Of a stretch of DNA of 64,000 nucleotides, positions 8,735 through 23,760 are shown piece by piece. A program made the translations under genes and the position numbers. Below the pieces are notes generated by a model. The model saw only the letters and a program-made list of their open reading frames with translations. It was not told where the DNA came from and did no database searches. Where the stretch lies: contig NZ_CP094723.1 in assembly GCF_025558585.1 (NCBI RefSeq), positions 1,612,001-1,676,000 of the forward strand, given 5' to 3'. Source of the DNA: Staphylococcus sp. IVB6214. Lineage in GTDB: Bacteria > Bacillota > Bacilli > Staphylococcales > Staphylococcaceae. Numbering within the stretch: position 1 is the stretch's first letter; every line of letters starts with the position of its first letter.

Positions 8735-10273
8735 ATGTCTAGCCATATTCAAATTTTTGATACAACACTAAGAGATGGAGAACAAACACCTGGCGTCAGT
8801 TTTTCATTTGATGAACGTTTACACATAGCATCTCAATTAGAACATTGGGGCGTAGATGTCATAGAAGCCGGATTCCCCGCTTCTAGTGAAGGGAGCTTTC
8901 AATCTGTTCAAGCAATCTCTCGCCATTTAAAACGTACTACTGTGACAGGACTTGCGCGTTGTTTGAAATCAGACATTGACGCAGTATACGAAGCAACAAA
9001 AGATGCAGTTTCCCCTTCTATACACGTCTTTATCGCAACGAGCCCTATTCACTTAACATCAAAGCTCAATATGACAGAAGCTGAAGTCTTATCCTCAATC
9101 GATGAGCATGTGCGCTACGCAAAAGCACGCTTCGATATTGTACAATTCTCACCTGAAGATGCAACACGTACACCATTACCATTTCTTATACAAAGTGTTC
9201 AGACTGCTGTCGATGCAGGCGCAACAGTGATAAACATTCCTGATACAGTCGGTTACACGTATCCTCAAGAGTATGGTCAGATCTTTAAAACACTCATCCA
9301 AGAAGTCAAAGCAGAACAACCCATAACGTATAGTGCCCATTGCCATGATGATCTCGGTCTCGCTGTCGCAAATAGTATGGCTGCGATTGAAAACGGTGCA
9401 ACACGCATTGAAGGAACGGTCAATGGTATCGGAGAACGTGCAGGGAACACCGCTTTGGAAGAAGTCGCACTCGGCCTATACGTGCGTCAAGATCATTATC
9501 AAATACAGACGAATCTTAAACTGGACGCTACAAAACAAACATCTGAGTTAATTGCACGTTATGCTGGTTTGCGTGTGCCACGTAATAAAGCGATTGTTGG
9601 TAAAAATGCGTTTAGCCACGAATCAGGCATTCATCAAGATGGTTTCTTGAAAAACCCTGAAACATACGAGATTATGACACCACAACTCGTCGGTGTAAAG
9701 AGCACCGAATTGCCACTCGGTAAACTATCAGGTCGCCATGCTTTTCAAGATAAGTTGAAACAACTTGGTTATGACATTGATATTGAAACACAAAAGTCAC
9801 TCTTCAAGGCGTTTAAAGCGATTGCTGATAAGAAAAAACATGTGACAGATCGTGATATTCATGCATTGATTCAAGGTTCAGCACATGAAAAACAATCAGC
9901 TTATCAGCTCGATTCATTGCAGTTACAATTTGTATCCAAAGGTCTTCAAAGTGCCGTCGTTGTATTGAAAGATCATGCAAATAACACATACCAAGATAGT
10001 AGCATTGGCACTGGATCAATCATTGCTGTATATAATGCTGTTGATCGTATTTTACAAGTGCAACCTAAATTGCTTGATTATCGTATTGATGCATTAACGG
10101 AAGGACGTGATGCACAAGCAGAAGTACATGTACGTCTACAATTAGGGGATAAAGAAGTGAGTGGTGTTGGCTTTGATCACGATATTATATGCGCATCATG
10201 TAAAGCATATGTTGAAGCAGCATCGCAATTAGTATCACCACCCACACCATCAAAAGAAGGTGAAACGGCATGA
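8735..10273 (+). CDS. leuA: 2-isopropylmalate synthase
   Basis: LeuA condenses acetyl-CoA with 2-ketoisovalerate, committing carbon to leucine. The N-terminal TIM barrel begins [16 protein letters not shown], the DRDGEQ-type metal-binding motif. The [13 protein letters not shown] block supplies the metal-ligand histidines. GNTALEEV and [11 protein letters not shown] are the linker motifs. Residues from about 395 form the regulatory LeuA dimer domain that binds leucine. The 512-residue length is normal for this family. The stop overlaps the start of leuB (ATGA). Confidence 0.97.
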   Translation: MSSHIQIFDTTLRDGEQTPGVSFSFDERLHIASQLEHWGVDVIEAGFPASSEGSFQSVQAISRHLKRTTVTGLARCLKSDIDAVYEATKDAVSPSIHVFIATSPIHLTSKLNMTEAEVLSSIDEHVRYAKARFDIVQFSPEDATRTPLPFLIQSVQTAVDAGATVINIPDTVGYTYPQEYGQIFKTLIQEVKAEQPITYSAHCHDDLGLAVANSMAAIENGATRIEGTVNGIGERAGNTALEEVALGLYVRQDHYQIQTNLKLDATKQTSELIARYAGLRVPRNKAIVGKNAFSHESGIHQDGFLKNPETYEIMTPQLVGVKSTELPLGKLSGRHAFQDKLKQLGYDIDIETQKSLFKAFKAIADKKKHVTDRDIHALIQGSAHEKQSAYQLDSLQLQFVSKGLQSAVVVLKDHANNTYQDSSIGTGSIIAVYNAVDRILQVQPKLLDYRIDALTEGRDAQAEVHVRLQLGDKEVSGVGFDHDIICASCKAYVEAASQLVSPPTPSKEGETA

Positions 10274-11322
10274 CATTCCGAATTGTGAGTTTACCTGGTG
10301 ATGGTATTGGCCCAGAAATTATGTCTGGGACACTTGATGTGCTGGCTTCTTTATCAAAAAAGTATCACTTTGAGTATCACGTAACTGAACACCTTATCGG
10401 TGGTTGTGCCATAGAACAGACAGGAACCCCCCTTCCAGATGAAACATTGGAAGCATGTCAACATTCTAATGCTGTGTTACTCGCAGCAATTGGCGGTCCA
10501 CAATGGACAGATCCAAATAATCGACCAGAACATGGCTTGTTAAATTTGCGCAAGTCACTTGGATTATTCGCAAATCTGCGCCCTACTCGTGTGAGTGATC
10601 ATACTGTCAATCTATCACCACTTAAAGCAGAGATTGTCGCTTCAACCGATTTGATCATTGTTCGTGAATTAACAAGTGGGATTTACTTTGGGACACCCAG
10701 CCAATGGGATAGCAATTCAGCAGTCGATACATTAACATATACGGCACATGAAATTGAGCGTATCGTCCATGAAGCCTTCAAACTCGCACAGCAACGTCGT
10801 AAAAAGTTGACATCCGTTGATAAAGAGAATGTGTTATCTTCCAGTAAATTATGGCGTCAAACAGTCAATCGCATTGCTACACAATATCCTGATGTGACTG
10901 TGGAGCATTTACTCGTTGATGCTTGCAGTATGCATTTATTGAAAAGACCAACTGACTTTGACGTCATTGTCACTGAAAACTTATTCGGTGATATCTTAAG
11001 CGACGAAGCATCCATGTTGCCTGGTTCACTTGGACTGTCACCTTCTGCGAGCTTTAGTGCATCAGGGCCAGCTCTCTATGAGCCAATTCACGGTTCTGCA
11101 CCTGATATCGCAGGCCAAAATAAAGCCAATCCATTTGGCATGTTACTATCACTTGCCATGTGCTTACGAATGTCTGCCCATCGTGATGATATGGCTACAT
11201 GGATAGAAAACGCAGTCGATGCATTGATTGTGCAAAATATAACAACACCCGACTTAGGCGGACAATCAACGACAAGTGAGATTTTTGAAACACTACAATC
11301 TCGTATCAAGGAGGTTTCATAA
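10270..11322 (+). CDS. leuB: 3-isopropylmalate dehydrogenase
   Basis: LeuB oxidatively decarboxylates 3-isopropylmalate to 2-ketoisocaproate with NAD+. It shows the N-terminal [11 protein letters not shown], the substrate-binding [13 protein letters not shown] arginines, and the metal/NAD block [39 protein letters not shown] is the conserved NAD-binding loop. The length of 350 residues is typical. The start overlaps leuA by 4 bp and the stop overlaps the leuC ATG by 1 bp. Confidence 0.97.
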   Translation: MTFRIVSLPGDGIGPEIMSGTLDVLASLSKKYHFEYHVTEHLIGGCAIEQTGTPLPDETLEACQHSNAVLLAAIGGPQWTDPNNRPEHGLLNLRKSLGLFANLRPTRVSDHTVNLSPLKAEIVASTDLIIVRELTSGIYFGTPSQWDSNSAVDTLTYTAHEIERIVHEAFKLAQQRRKKLTSVDKENVLSSSKLWRQTVNRIATQYPDVTVEHLLVDACSMHLLKRPTDFDVIVTENLFGDILSDEASMLPGSLGLSPSASFSASGPALYEPIHGSAPDIAGQNKANPFGMLLSLAMCLRMSAHRDDMATWIENAVDALIVQNITTPDLGGQSTTSEIFETLQSRIKEVS

Positions 11323-12695
11323 TGGGACGTACACTATTTGATAAAATTTGGGACAACCACGTGATTACAGGTCAAGCGGGTGAACCACAATTACTATACA
11401 TTGATTTGCACTTGATTCATGAAGTCACATCACCACAAGCATTTGAAGGATTAAGGCTACAAAACAGAACGTTAAGAAGACCGGATCTGACATTCGGGAC
11501 ACTCGATCATAATGTTCCAACTGTTGATATCTTCAATATTAAAGACGATATTGCCAACAAACAAATTCAAGCATTACAAAAAAACTGTGATGCATTCAAC
11601 GTTAAACTTTTTGATATGGGATCGGATGAACAAGGGATCGTTCATATGGTCGGCCCAGAGACTGGATTGACACAGCCGGGTAAAACCATCGTATGTGGTG
11701 ATTCACATACCGCTACACATGGGGCATTTGGTGCCATCGCTTTTGGTATTGGTACGAGCGAAGTCGAACACGTCTTTGCAACACAAACACTCTGGCAAAC
11801 AAAACCTAAAAACTTAAAAATTGAAATTACAGGGACATTACCACACGGTGTTTATGCAAAAGATATCATTTTGTATTTAATCAACCAATACGGTGTCAAC
11901 TTCGGAACAGGCTATGCGCTTGAATTCGCAGGTGAAACAATCGAAAACTTGTCAATGGAAAGCCGTATGACCATTTGTAACATGGCAATAGAAGCCGGTG
12001 CAAAATATGGCTTGATCCGTCCAGACAACACAACTTTCAACTATTTAGAAGGTAAACCTTACGTCAAAGATCTTGATGCATTGAAGACAAAATGGACAAC
12101 TTTATACAGTGATCATGATGCTCATTTTAATAAAGTAATCACACTAGACGTCACAGACCTTGAACCACAAGTGACATGGGGAACTAGTCCCGAAATGGGC
12201 GTTAACTTCTCGACATCCTTCCCTAAAATTGAAAACGCAAATGATGCGAGAGCTTATGAATATATGGGATTGCAGCCTGGTCAAACAGCTGCTGACATTC
12301 CACTTGGTTACGTATTTCTCGGTTCATGTACGAACGCACGACTATCGGATCTCATTGAAGCGAGCAAGTTTGTTAAAGGCCACCAAGTACACGATAATAT
12401 TACCGCAATCGTTGTCCCTGGCTCAAGACAAGTAAAAAAACAAGCTGAAGCATTAGGATTGGATGTCATTTTTAAGGAAGCCGGTTTTGAATGGCGAGAA
12501 CCTGGGTGTAGTATGTGTCTCGGCATGAATCCCGACCAAGTTCCAGCAGGCGTCCACTGTGCTTCAACAAGTAACCGTAACTTTGAAGGGCGACAAGGTA
12601 AAGGGGCTAGAACACATCTTGTCTCCCCTGCTATGGCTGCAGCCGCTGCTATACACGGACACTTTGTTGATGTTAGAAAGGTAGGTCATGCTTAA
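11322..12695 (+). CDS. leuC: 3-isopropylmalate dehydratase, large subunit
   Basis: LeuC with LeuD isomerises 2- to 3-isopropylmalate; it is an aconitase-superfamily [4Fe-4S] enzyme. Cluster cysteines are visible in [11 protein letters not shown] and in the [11 protein letters not shown] pair. [27 protein letters not shown] is the conserved active-site region. At 457 residues it is full length. It begins at TAATG shared with leuB and ends at TAATG shared with leuD, so translation is tightly coupled. Confidence 0.97.
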   Translation: MGRTLFDKIWDNHVITGQAGEPQLLYIDLHLIHEVTSPQAFEGLRLQNRTLRRPDLTFGTLDHNVPTVDIFNIKDDIANKQIQALQKNCDAFNVKLFDMGSDEQGIVHMVGPETGLTQPGKTIVCGDSHTATHGAFGAIAFGIGTSEVEHVFATQTLWQTKPKNLKIEITGTLPHGVYAKDIILYLINQYGVNFGTGYALEFAGETIENLSMESRMTICNMAIEAGAKYGLIRPDNTTFNYLEGKPYVKDLDALKTKWTTLYSDHDAHFNKVITLDVTDLEPQVTWGTSPEMGVNFSTSFPKIENANDARAYEYMGLQPGQTAADIPLGYVFLGSCTNARLSDLIEASKFVKGHQVHDNITAIVVPGSRQVKKQAEALGLDVIFKEAGFEWREPGCSMCLGMNPDQVPAGVHCASTSNRNFEGRQGKGARTHLVSPAMAAAAAIHGHFVDVRKVGHA

Positions 12696-13264
12696 TGGAA
12701 ATCAAACCGATTACGGAATACACAGGAAAAGTCGTTTCATTATTTCATAACAATATCGATACCGATCAAATTATTCCAAAAGTCCATCTGAAACGCATCT
12801 CAAAAACAGGTTTTGGTCCATTTCTTTTTGACGAATGGCGCTACTTAGAGGATGGATCAGATAACCCAGACTTCGCTTTGAATAAACCCGAAGCTAAAGG
12901 GGCTAGTATTTTGATCACTGGTGAGAACTTCGGGTGTGGCTCAAGTCGTGAACATGCAGCTTGGGCCCTAAAAGACTATGGATTCCAAGTCATTATTGCA
13001 GGAAGTTTTAGCGATATTTTTTATATGAACTGTACAAAAAACGCTCTGCTTCCAATCGCATTAGATAAAGGCACACGGGAAACATTGGCACAAGCATCAA
13101 CACTAACAATTGACTTACCTAAACAACAAATTAAGACACCACAAGATACATTCAGCTTTGATATTGACGATACTTGGAAATACAAATTAGTCAATGGACT
13201 GGATGATATCGCAATGACATTACAATATGAATCACAAATCACAGAATACGAACAACAACATTAA
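12695..13264 (+). CDS. leuD: 3-isopropylmalate dehydratase, small subunit
   Basis: LeuD supplies the swivelling domain of isopropylmalate isomerase. The substrate-specificity loop follows [11 protein letters not shown], and the signature [17 protein letters not shown] is intact. It is 189 residues, a normal bacterial LeuD. It starts within the leuC stop codon, and AAGGAG for ilvA lies immediately after its stop. Confidence 0.97.
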   Translation: MEIKPITEYTGKVVSLFHNNIDTDQIIPKVHLKRISKTGFGPFLFDEWRYLEDGSDNPDFALNKPEAKGASILITGENFGCGSSREHAAWALKDYGFQVIIAGSFSDIFYMNCTKNALLPIALDKGTRETLAQASTLTIDLPKQQIKTPQDTFSFDIDDTWKYKLVNGLDDIAMTLQYESQITEYEQQH

Positions 13265-13276
13265 GGAGTGAATAAG

Positions 13277-14545
13277 ATGACTGTCCAAACACAAACTGTC
13301 ACTGCAAAAGATGTGGATGATGCATTTTTACGCATACAACAAACAGTAAAACAAACACCTTTAGAGAAGGATCATTACCTATCCATGAAATATGACTGCA
13401 ACGTCTACTTGAAACGTGAAGACTTGCAGTGGGTACGCTCATTCAAATTGAGAGGTGCTTACAATGCAATTTCCGTGTTACCACACGATCAACAAGCGAA
13501 AGGCATCACTTGTGCCAGTGCAGGTAATCATGCACAAGGTGTCGCTTTTACAGCACGTCAACGCAACTTAAACGCCGTCATTTTCATGCCTGTGACAACA
13601 CCGAATCAAAAAGTAAGCCAAGTACAATTTTTTGGTGGCGATAACGTTGAAATTCAACTAGTTGGTGATACATTTGATGATTGTCTCAAAGAAGCACTTG
13701 CCTATACTGATCAGCATGACATGACATTTATTGATCCATTCAACAATATCCATACAATTGCTGGTCAAGGAACACTTGCCAAAGAAATCTTACAATCAGC
13801 CAATGAAGAAAATATAACGTTCGATTACGCATTTGGCGCAATAGGCGGTGGCGGTTTGATGTCTGGTGTCGCAACATACTTTGCACAAAACAGTCCATCT
13901 ACTCAACTCATCGGTGTCGAGCCATTAGGTGCAAGCAGTATGTATGAAGCAGTGAAACAACAACAAGTCGTCACATTGTCGAATATCGATAAGTTTGTGG
14001 ATGGCGCTTCTGTCGCACGTGTAGGAGATATCACATTCAATATTTGTAATCATCTCTTACATGATTATGTTCAAATTAATGAGGGTGCTGTTTGCTCAAC
14101 TATTCTTGATATGTATTCTAAGCAAGCAATCGTCGCTGAACCCGCTGGCGCATTGAGTATCAGTGCCTTAGAACAATATCGTGAACAAATTAAAGGAAAA
14201 AACGTCGTATGTATTATCAGTGGTGGGAATAATGATATCAACCGCATGAAAGAAATTGAAGAACGCTCACTGCTTTATGAAGAAATGAAACATTATTTTA
14301 TACTTAATTTCCCACAACGTCCTGGCGCATTACGTCAGTTTGTAAATGATGTGCTTGGACCGAAAGATGACATCACAAAATTTGAATACTTGAAAAAAAG
14401 TTCTCAAAATACAGGAACGGTTATCATTGGCATTCAACTACAACACCACCAAGATTTAAAACAATTAAAAGCGAATGTCGATGCCTTTGATCCTAAAAAC
14501 ATCTATATCAATGAAAATAAAATGCTGTATTCACTTTTGATTTAA
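13277..14545 (+). CDS. ilvA: Threonine dehydratase (biosynthetic)
   Basis: IlvA deaminates threonine to 2-ketobutyrate, the first isoleucine-specific step. The PLP lysine is in [10 protein letters not shown], and the phosphate-binding glycine-rich loop is [12 protein letters not shown] single ACT-like regulatory segment (residues about 330-422, [16 protein letters not shown]) follows, as in the shorter firmicute IlvA rather than the two-ACT E. coli enzyme. I chose ATG at 13277, eight bases after GGAG, rather than an in-frame GTG at 13268. It is the last operon gene and is followed by a terminator. Confidence 0.95.
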   Translation: MTVQTQTVTAKDVDDAFLRIQQTVKQTPLEKDHYLSMKYDCNVYLKREDLQWVRSFKLRGAYNAISVLPHDQQAKGITCASAGNHAQGVAFTARQRNLNAVIFMPVTTPNQKVSQVQFFGGDNVEIQLVGDTFDDCLKEALAYTDQHDMTFIDPFNNIHTIAGQGTLAKEILQSANEENITFDYAFGAIGGGGLMSGVATYFAQNSPSTQLIGVEPLGASSMYEAVKQQQVVTLSNIDKFVDGASVARVGDITFNICNHLLHDYVQINEGAVCSTILDMYSKQAIVAEPAGALSISALEQYREQIKGKNVVCIISGGNNDINRMKEIEERSLLYEEMKHYFILNFPQRPGALRQFVNDVLGPKDDITKFEYLKKSSQNTGTVIIGIQLQHHQDLKQLKANVDAFDPKNIYINENKMLYSLLI

Positions 14546-14581
14546 GTTGAAACGAAGCATATATCATATTTCAGCACAAGA

Positions 14582-14632
14582 ATCCCCTAGCGAAGCACAT
14601 CAAATATTGTGCTCATTAGGGGATCTTTATTT
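14582..14632 (+). terminator. Intrinsic terminator of the ilv-leu operon
   Basis: ATCCCCTA pairs with TAGGGGAT, and an inner AGCACA/TGTGCT stem extends the hairpin. CTTTATTT follows. The site is about 36 bp after ilvA and lies just beyond the end of a minus-strand degenerate ORF. Confidence 0.85.
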
Positions 14633-14867
14633 AAAGTCCTTTTCGCCTCACTTGTCTTATTAAAAATATCATCATTAAAAAACTATGTATTATCATTAAA
14701 ACTTTGAATATGGGTGAACTGAAAGATACAAAGAACATCGTTAATATAACTTCAACGATGAGTAAGACAATAATCATCTACAATACAATTAATACAAAAG
14801 TATACGCTATCCCATTAATACTGAATCCCAGCCAGTCCTTGCAATTTCTCATTTTCCATAGAATCAT
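14631..14867 (-). pseudogene. Possible broken small membrane-protein gene
   Basis: On the minus strand an ATG at 14867 follows an AAGGAA site by about eight bases. It opens a 79-codon frame ending in TAA at 14631, interrupted by a single TAG at 14778-14780. The translated parts are strongly hydrophobic, for example INGIAYTFVLIVL before the stop and MIIVLLIVEVILTMFFV after it. A second hydrophobic segment follows, and the end is basic (RQVRRKGL). Two membrane helices and a positive-inside tail are suggested. In such A/T-rich DNA several stops would be expected by chance. It could also be a chance frame, or a 48-residue ORF starting after the TAG. I do not recognise a family. Confidence 0.4.
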
Positions 14868-14970
14868 GCCAACATTTCCTTACTTTCAACTTATCATAAG
14901 CAAATGATATATCCAATCTGACAATGGCAAAATAACGAAAAAACTTCTGAATGTCTAACTCTAATTGAAC
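14868..14970. other. Intergenic DNA without recognised feature
   Basis: Together with the degenerate ORF this fills the gap between ilvA and the rRNA operon. I see no RNA gene or conserved coding region in it; it may hold the promoter of the degenerate ORF. Confidence 0.4.
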
Positions 14971-15001
14971 AAAAAAAAGAGAAGTCATAATGACCTCTCT
15001 T
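14971..15001 (-). terminator. rRNA operon terminator
   Basis: Read on the minus strand, AGAGAGGTCAT pairs with ATGACTTCTCT and is followed by eight T residues. It lies right after the 5S gene. Confidence 0.9.
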
Positions 15002-15009
15002 CGTAAATT

Positions 15010-15124
15010 ACCTGGCACCGTCCTACTCTAGCGGAACGTCAGTTCAACTACCATCGGCGCTAAAGAGCTTAACTTCTGTGTTCGGCATGGGAACAGGTGT
15101 GACCTCTTTGCCATTGGCACCAGA
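15010..15124 (-). rRNA. rrf: 5S ribosomal RNA
   Basis: The minus strand begins TCTGGTGCCAATGGCAAAGA and contains the conserved CCCATGCCGAACACAGAAGT. It ends GACGGTGCCAGGTA. The ends pair and the length is about 115 nt. It is third in the 16S-23S-5S operon and is followed directly by a terminator. Confidence 0.95.
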
Positions 15125-15141
15125 TAAAATTGAATGTTATA

Positions 15142-15174
15142 CATTCAAAACTAGATAGTAAGTATATCATTTAC
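15142..15174 (-). other. 3' strand of the 23S precursor processing stem
   Basis: On the RNA this segment, with the TAGTTTTGAAT core, is complementary to 18340-18374 with the TTGAAAACTA core. Together they form the RNase III stem that encloses 23S rRNA. Most of the 33 positions can pair. Confidence 0.7.
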
Positions 15175-15201
15175 ACAAACAAAACCTTGTGAAAAAATTT
15201 T

Positions 15202-18124
<2,923 letters not shown>

Positions 18125-18339
18125 TTTTTTGATTGACAAGCGCTCGCATTCTGCTTCATCATTTCACAATCGCTCGATTACTTACGAATAGTAAGCGCAC
18201 TCGCTCTTGCTTATGATTCATAAACTGACAAGCGTTTTCAATTCAAAACTGTGTTATTAATTATGTGAGTCGTCATTTGACGACTAGCGATAATTTTTTA
18301 GTTTCAAGCTTTCGCTATTCACTCGGTTTTTGCTTGGTA

Positions 18340-18374
18340 AAATCATTTATACTTACTTATCTAGTTTTCAATGT
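18340..18374 (-). other. 5' strand of the 23S precursor processing stem
   Basis: Complementary to 15142-15174. It lies about 220 bases upstream of the mature 23S 5' end, so a long internal leader is removed after the first RNase III cut. Confidence 0.7.
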
Positions 18375-18531
18375 ACAAGTTTATTAAAATGGCAAGCCTT
18401 CGCATTCTGCTTCATTTCTCTCTTCACTTGCTCAGTTACGCTTAGTAATCTTCGCTGCGCTCATCAAGAAATTCATAGACTGACAAATGCTTTCATTTTA
18501 ATTTTTATTTTGTTGAATCCTCAAATATGAG

Positions 18532-18566
18532 CATTCAAAACTGAATACAATATGTCACGTTAATCC
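18532..18566 (-). other. 3' strand of the 16S precursor processing stem
   Basis: The RNA here is largely complementary to 20236-20274 (core ACGTGACATATTG against CAATATGTCAACGT). It forms the RNase III stem around 16S. Confidence 0.7.
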
Positions 18567-18600
18567 GCTTATCACCTAAAGGCGATATTCCGTATATTAT

Positions 18601-20158
<1,558 letters not shown>

Positions 20159-20235
20159 GAAGTAAGCTTGATTAGCTCGTTTGATTGTTTGAGTCAATCA
20201 CTCTCGAAAGTACTAATCTGAGTACTCAAATTATC

Positions 20236-20274
20236 GGAATTAACGTTGACATATTGTCATTCAGTTTTCAATGT
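20236..20274 (-). other. 5' strand of the 16S precursor processing stem
   Basis: Located between tRNA-Gly and 16S; pairs with 18532-18566. The TTGAAAACTGAA core resembles the leader motif repeated ahead of 23S. Confidence 0.7.
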
Positions 20275-20292
20275 TCACAGTTTAAAATTTTA

Positions 20293-20366
20293 TGGAGCGG
20301 GTGATGGGAATCGAACCCACAACATCAGCTTGGAAGGCTGAGGTTTTGCCATTAAACTACACCCGC
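20293..20366 (-). tRNA. tRNA-Gly (TCC)
   Basis: The minus strand gives GCGGGTGTAGTTTAATGGCA, then an anticodon loop CTTCCAA with anticodon TCC, GGTTCGATTCC in the T arm, and CACCCGC TCCA at the 3' end with encoded CCA. Acceptor strands GCGGGTG and CACCCGC pair fully. It lies between tRNA-Leu and 16S. Confidence 0.95.
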
Positions 20367-20402
20367 ATATTATTTAAATGATTGATATTAAAGTTTAGTT
20401 GA

Positions 20403-20485
<83 letters not shown>

Positions 20486-20522
20486 TCGGTAACTTTAAAT
20501 ATCATTTTTCAGAACGATATTC

Positions 20523-20551
20523 ATTATATCAGGCGTGACATTTCATGTCAA
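20523..20551 (-). promoter_or_regulatory. rrn promoter nearest to tRNA-Leu
   Basis: On the minus strand TTGACA (20551-20546) and TATAAT (20528-20523) are separated by 17 bp, a perfect consensus. Transcription would start about 30 bp upstream of tRNA-Leu. Confidence 0.85.
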
Positions 20552-20617
20552 CACTTTTTTAACATTCATTTAATATTTGTAATCTGTTGTTAATCTTTCG
20601 TTTTCACAACGTACTCA

Positions 20618-20646
20618 ACTATATCATGTCGAATCTTTAAAGTCAA
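20618..20646 (-). promoter_or_regulatory. rrn promoter, middle
   Basis: On the minus strand TTGACT (20646-20641) and TATAGT (20623-20618) are 17 bp apart. Confidence 0.75.
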
Positions 20647-20691
20647 CAATTATTTTTAATAAAGTTTAACTTGTGTCGGTCGACTTTTGTA

Positions 20692-20720
20692 ATTATATAT
20701 AATCTGTTTTTTAATGTCAA
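20692..20720 (-). promoter_or_regulatory. rrn promoter, distal
   Basis: On the minus strand TTGACA (20720-20715) and TATAAT (20697-20692) are 17 bp apart, another perfect consensus. The three promoters are spaced 74 and 95 bp apart. Confidence 0.85.
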
Positions 20721-20950
20721 CACAAAATTGTATATAAAAAGCAACGAGGACAAAAAAGAAATACCCATCATTTTATAAAAGCCGAATGATTTATCGAGTA
20801 GTTTTTTTTAATGTTAGAGAAATCATAATAATCTTTTGTAAATATTGATTATCGCACCGTTTATAAAGTCTATTTCACGAATTTAGATAATATTTAACTT
20901 TCCTCTTAATTTTTTAAATATATTAGGATGTTAAACAATAACAAAGGCAC
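20721..20950. other. A/T-rich intergenic DNA upstream of the rrn promoters
   Basis: No gene, RNA or repeat recognised. The A-runs on the minus strand upstream of the distal promoter could act as an UP element. Confidence 0.3.
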
Positions 20951-20999
20951 TGAGACATCATGAATTTGTGCTCTGGAAAAGCAATTCACGGTGTCTCAA
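20951..20999 (-). terminator. Hairpin terminator after the SprT-like gene
   Basis: TGAGACATCATGAATT and AATTCACGGTGTCTCA (plus-strand reading) pair almost fully. The T-rich tail on the minus strand is weak (CCTTTGTTATTGTTT), so strength is uncertain. Confidence 0.6.
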
Positions 21000-21022
21000 T
21001 CCCCTTACATAATCTTTCTATT

Positions 21023-21472
21023 TTATTTATTCATTTCTATAAGTGTTCCACTACACTTGCCACAGCGCATACGTTTTGTATCGACTTTTCGAATACGCAT
21101 ATATTCTGTTCCACATCTTCTACATTTATAAATATAGTTCGCTCTGGACTCATAGCTTTGTAATGGGGTGCAGAATCGTGGCGCCCCTACATCGCTACTC
21201 AGTTTTTTAAAATCTGCATCTTTATGCTGATAGCCCTTTTTATCAAGATGTAAAAAATAGTGACATAATTCATGCTTAATGATATCAATGAGTGCCGCTT
21301 CACCAAATGCTTCAAGCTGCTTCGGATTAATTTCTATATCATGCGTTTTTAACAAATAACGTCCACCCGTTGTCCGTAAACGTGGGTTAAAATATGCACG
21401 ATGTTGAAAAGTTCTTTGAAAAAATTGTCGTGCTATCTGTTCTGTCATGACTTGTAGCTCTTTGTTATTCAT
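21023..21472 (-). CDS. SprT-like zinc metalloprotease family protein
   Basis: This is a small SprT-like domain protein of 149 residues. It has the gluzincin-type active-site motif HELCH preceded by LRTTGGRYLL. Its C-terminal half carries a four-cysteine zinc-ribbon pattern, CRRCG and CGKC. Eukaryotic relatives cut DNA-protein crosslinks, but the bacterial family's substrate is unknown. I chose MNNKE at 21472, which matches staphylococcal relatives. No strong Shine-Dalgarno is seen, and the ATG overlaps the last codons of tex, so translation is probably coupled. A terminator-like hairpin follows. Confidence 0.85.
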   Translation of the reverse strand: MNNKELQVMTEQIARQFFQRTFQHRAYFNPRLRTTGGRYLLKTHDIEINPKQLEAFGEAALIDIIKHELCHYFLHLDKKGYQHKDADFKKLSSDVGAPRFCTPLQSYESRANYIYKCRRCGTEYMRIRKVDTKRMRCGKCSGTLIEMNK

Positions 21473-23618
21473 GTGGGTCAATCATCGTCAACGCAACTTT
21501 TCCTTTTTGCTCATCAATACCGTCTATCCATACGTCGACAATATCCCCTACATTTACTTTATCCATTGGATGTTTTACAAACTGCTTAGACAATTTTGAA
21601 ATATGCACTAATCCATCTTGTTTTACACCGATATCAACGAATGCGCCAAAGTCCACAACATTGCGAACTGTTCCTGTTAACTTCATGCCTTCTCTTAAGT
21701 CTTCAATGGAGAGTACATCTGACTTTAGCTGCGGTGTTTCATACGCATCACGCGGGTCTCGATTTGGTGCAATCAATGACTTCACGATATCTTCAAGTGT
21801 CGGTACACCGATATTTAATTTTTGTGCATATCCATCAATATCTATCTTTTCTAATACTTTTTTCAAATGATTTGTGCCAATATCTGATACGTTCATGTTT
21901 ACTGCATTTAACAAATCATGTGTCACCGCATAACTTTCTGGGTGAATCGCTGTATTATCAAGTGGATCTTCTCCATCTACAATACGCAGAAATCCGATAC
22001 TTTGTTCAAATGTTTTGTCGCCTAAACGTTTTACTTTTTTGATTTGTTGATGTTTCGTAAACGGTCCATTTTCTTCTCTATGGGCTACAATATTGTCTGC
22101 AATTTGTTTTGATAAACCGGAAACATGTTGTAACAATGTACCCGAAGCTGTATTGATATTGACACCTACTTGGTTTACAGCTGTTTCGACGACAAAGTCT
22201 AATGCTGTTGAAAGTGATTTTTGGTTCACGTCATGTTGATACTGACCGACACCGATTGATTTCGGATCAATTTTGACTAATTCACTTAAAGGGTCTTGTA
22301 TACGACGTCCAATGGATACGGCGCTACGTTCTTCAACTTGAAAGTCTGGAAATTCATGACGTGCAATATCTGAAGCTGAGTATACAGATGCTCCAGCTTC
22401 ATTGACGATGACATATTGAATATTCAAGTTGTGTGTTTGGATCATTTCAGCTACAAATTGCTCTGTTTCACGACTTGCTGTCCCATTACCAATCGCCACT
22501 AAGTCAACATCGTATTGTTTAACCATTGATAAAAATGTTTCTTCGGCTGCTTTTACTTTTGACACTGGTGGGTGTGGGTACATCACTGATTTCGCAACAA
22601 ATGTACCATATGGATTGATGACTGCAAGTTTACACCCCGTACGAAAAGCTGGATCCACACCAAGTATTTGTTTTCCTTTCAATGGTGCTTGCAATAATAA
22701 ATTTTTTAAGTTTTCACTGAACACATCAATTGCTTGTGTCTCTGCACGTTCTGTTAAATCTCCACGAATTTCTCGTTCAATAGATGGGAAAATGAGGCGC
22801 TTCATCGCATCTTCAATAGCTGCAATGACAATTTCTGACAATCGATGTGCACCTTTTACTTCCGTACGTTGAATCGTTTGAGACAGTTTTTCAGTATCTG
22901 CATCTACTTTTACTGATAATATCTTTTCTTTTTCACCACGATTCATGGCAAGTATACGATGGTTGGCTGCTCTCTTAATAGGCTCAGTGTAATCATAGTA
23001 CATCGCATATACCGCTTTTTCATCTTCTGCTTTTTTCTTTTTTTGTGTCATAATATTACCTGCATGCCAAACATCTTTTAAAATTTTCTTGCGATATTCA
23101 GGATGATCTGCAATTTTCTCAGCGATAATATCTTGTGCACCAGCAATCGCTTCTTCTATCGTTACGACTTCATCATTTAGATATTTTTTAGCCTGAGCAT
23201 CTAACTCTGATGGTGCCTGCTGTGCCAAAATCCATTCTGCTAAAGGTTCAAGGCCTTTTCTTTTCGCTTCCGTCGCACGTGTTTTTTTCTTTTGCTTATA
23301 CGGACGGTACAAGTCTTCTACACGCTGTAGCTTTGTTTGTTTTAAAATGTCTTGTTTCAACTCAGGTGTCAGCAATCCTTGTTGTTCAATAGTATGTATA
23401 ATCTCTTCTTTTCGCTTTTGAAGATTTTCCATATATTGATAGCGGTCATCAATTTGCTTAATTGCCACTTCATCTAAGCCACCGGTTGCTTCTTTACGAT
23501 ATCTCGCAATAAACGGCACAGTATTTTTCTCACTTAATAGTGCGAGGACCGCTTCGATTTGTTTTACAGAGTATTGATATTCTCTATGTATTGCTTGTAC
23601 AAGTGTATCTGTTGCCAT
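21465..23618 (-). CDS. tex: Tex family transcription accessory protein (S1 domain)
   Basis: Tex-like nucleic-acid-binding protein of 717 residues. It has the N-terminal helical Tex block (VPFIARYRKEATGGLDE) and the YqgF-like RNase H fold around GVDPAFRTGCKLAVI. Helix-hairpin-helix segments follow (NINTASGTLLQHVSGLS), then a C-terminal S1 RNA-binding domain (GMKLTGTVRNVVDFGAFVDIGVKQDGLVHISKLS). In other bacteria Tex affects transcription and toxin expression; its biochemical role is unsettled. I prefer ATG at 23618 because AAAGG/GTGAG lies upstream; the frame also allows 23648. It overlaps the SprT-like gene by 8 bp. Confidence 0.93.
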   Translation of the reverse strand: MATDTLVQAIHREYQYSVKQIEAVLALLSEKNTVPFIARYRKEATGGLDEVAIKQIDDRYQYMENLQKRKEEIIHTIEQQGLLTPELKQDILKQTKLQRVEDLYRPYKQKKKTRATEAKRKGLEPLAEWILAQQAPSELDAQAKKYLNDEVVTIEEAIAGAQDIIAEKIADHPEYRKKILKDVWHAGNIMTQKKKKAEDEKAVYAMYYDYTEPIKRAANHRILAMNRGEKEKILSVKVDADTEKLSQTIQRTEVKGAHRLSEIVIAAIEDAMKRLIFPSIEREIRGDLTERAETQAIDVFSENLKNLLLQAPLKGKQILGVDPAFRTGCKLAVINPYGTFVAKSVMYPHPPVSKVKAAEETFLSMVKQYDVDLVAIGNGTASRETEQFVAEMIQTHNLNIQYVIVNEAGASVYSASDIARHEFPDFQVEERSAVSIGRRIQDPLSELVKIDPKSIGVGQYQHDVNQKSLSTALDFVVETAVNQVGVNINTASGTLLQHVSGLSKQIADNIVAHREENGPFTKHQQIKKVKRLGDKTFEQSIGFLRIVDGEDPLDNTAIHPESYAVTHDLLNAVNMNVSDIGTNHLKKVLEKIDIDGYAQKLNIGVPTLEDIVKSLIAPNRDPRDAYETPQLKSDVLSIEDLREGMKLTGTVRNVVDFGAFVDIGVKQDGLVHISKLSKQFVKHPMDKVNVGDIVDVWIDGIDEQKGKVALTMIDPHE

Positions 23619-23683
23619 ACGACTCACTACCTTTCCATTTTCTACCATTCAAAGTTTATTATTTTATAGTTGATGATGAAAGA

Positions 23684-23733
23684 AGCACAATCTTTTCCAA
23701 CACTTATTTTACAAGTGTAGAAAATCATGTGCT
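23684..23733 (-). terminator. Hairpin downstream of sigB
   Basis: AGCACA pairs with TGTGCT, and an inner ACACTT/AAGTGT stem continues it, with an A/T-rich section between. The T run after it on the minus strand is poor, so it may be a weak terminator or a stability element. Confidence 0.45.
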
Positions 23734-23760
23734 ATGATTTCAGAAATGCTATTCATATAT

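Noticed and set aside
14704..14907. Plus-strand 67-codon frame after ilvA
   Set aside because: No Shine-Dalgarno and unusual composition; the minus strand frame through the same DNA looks more coding-like.
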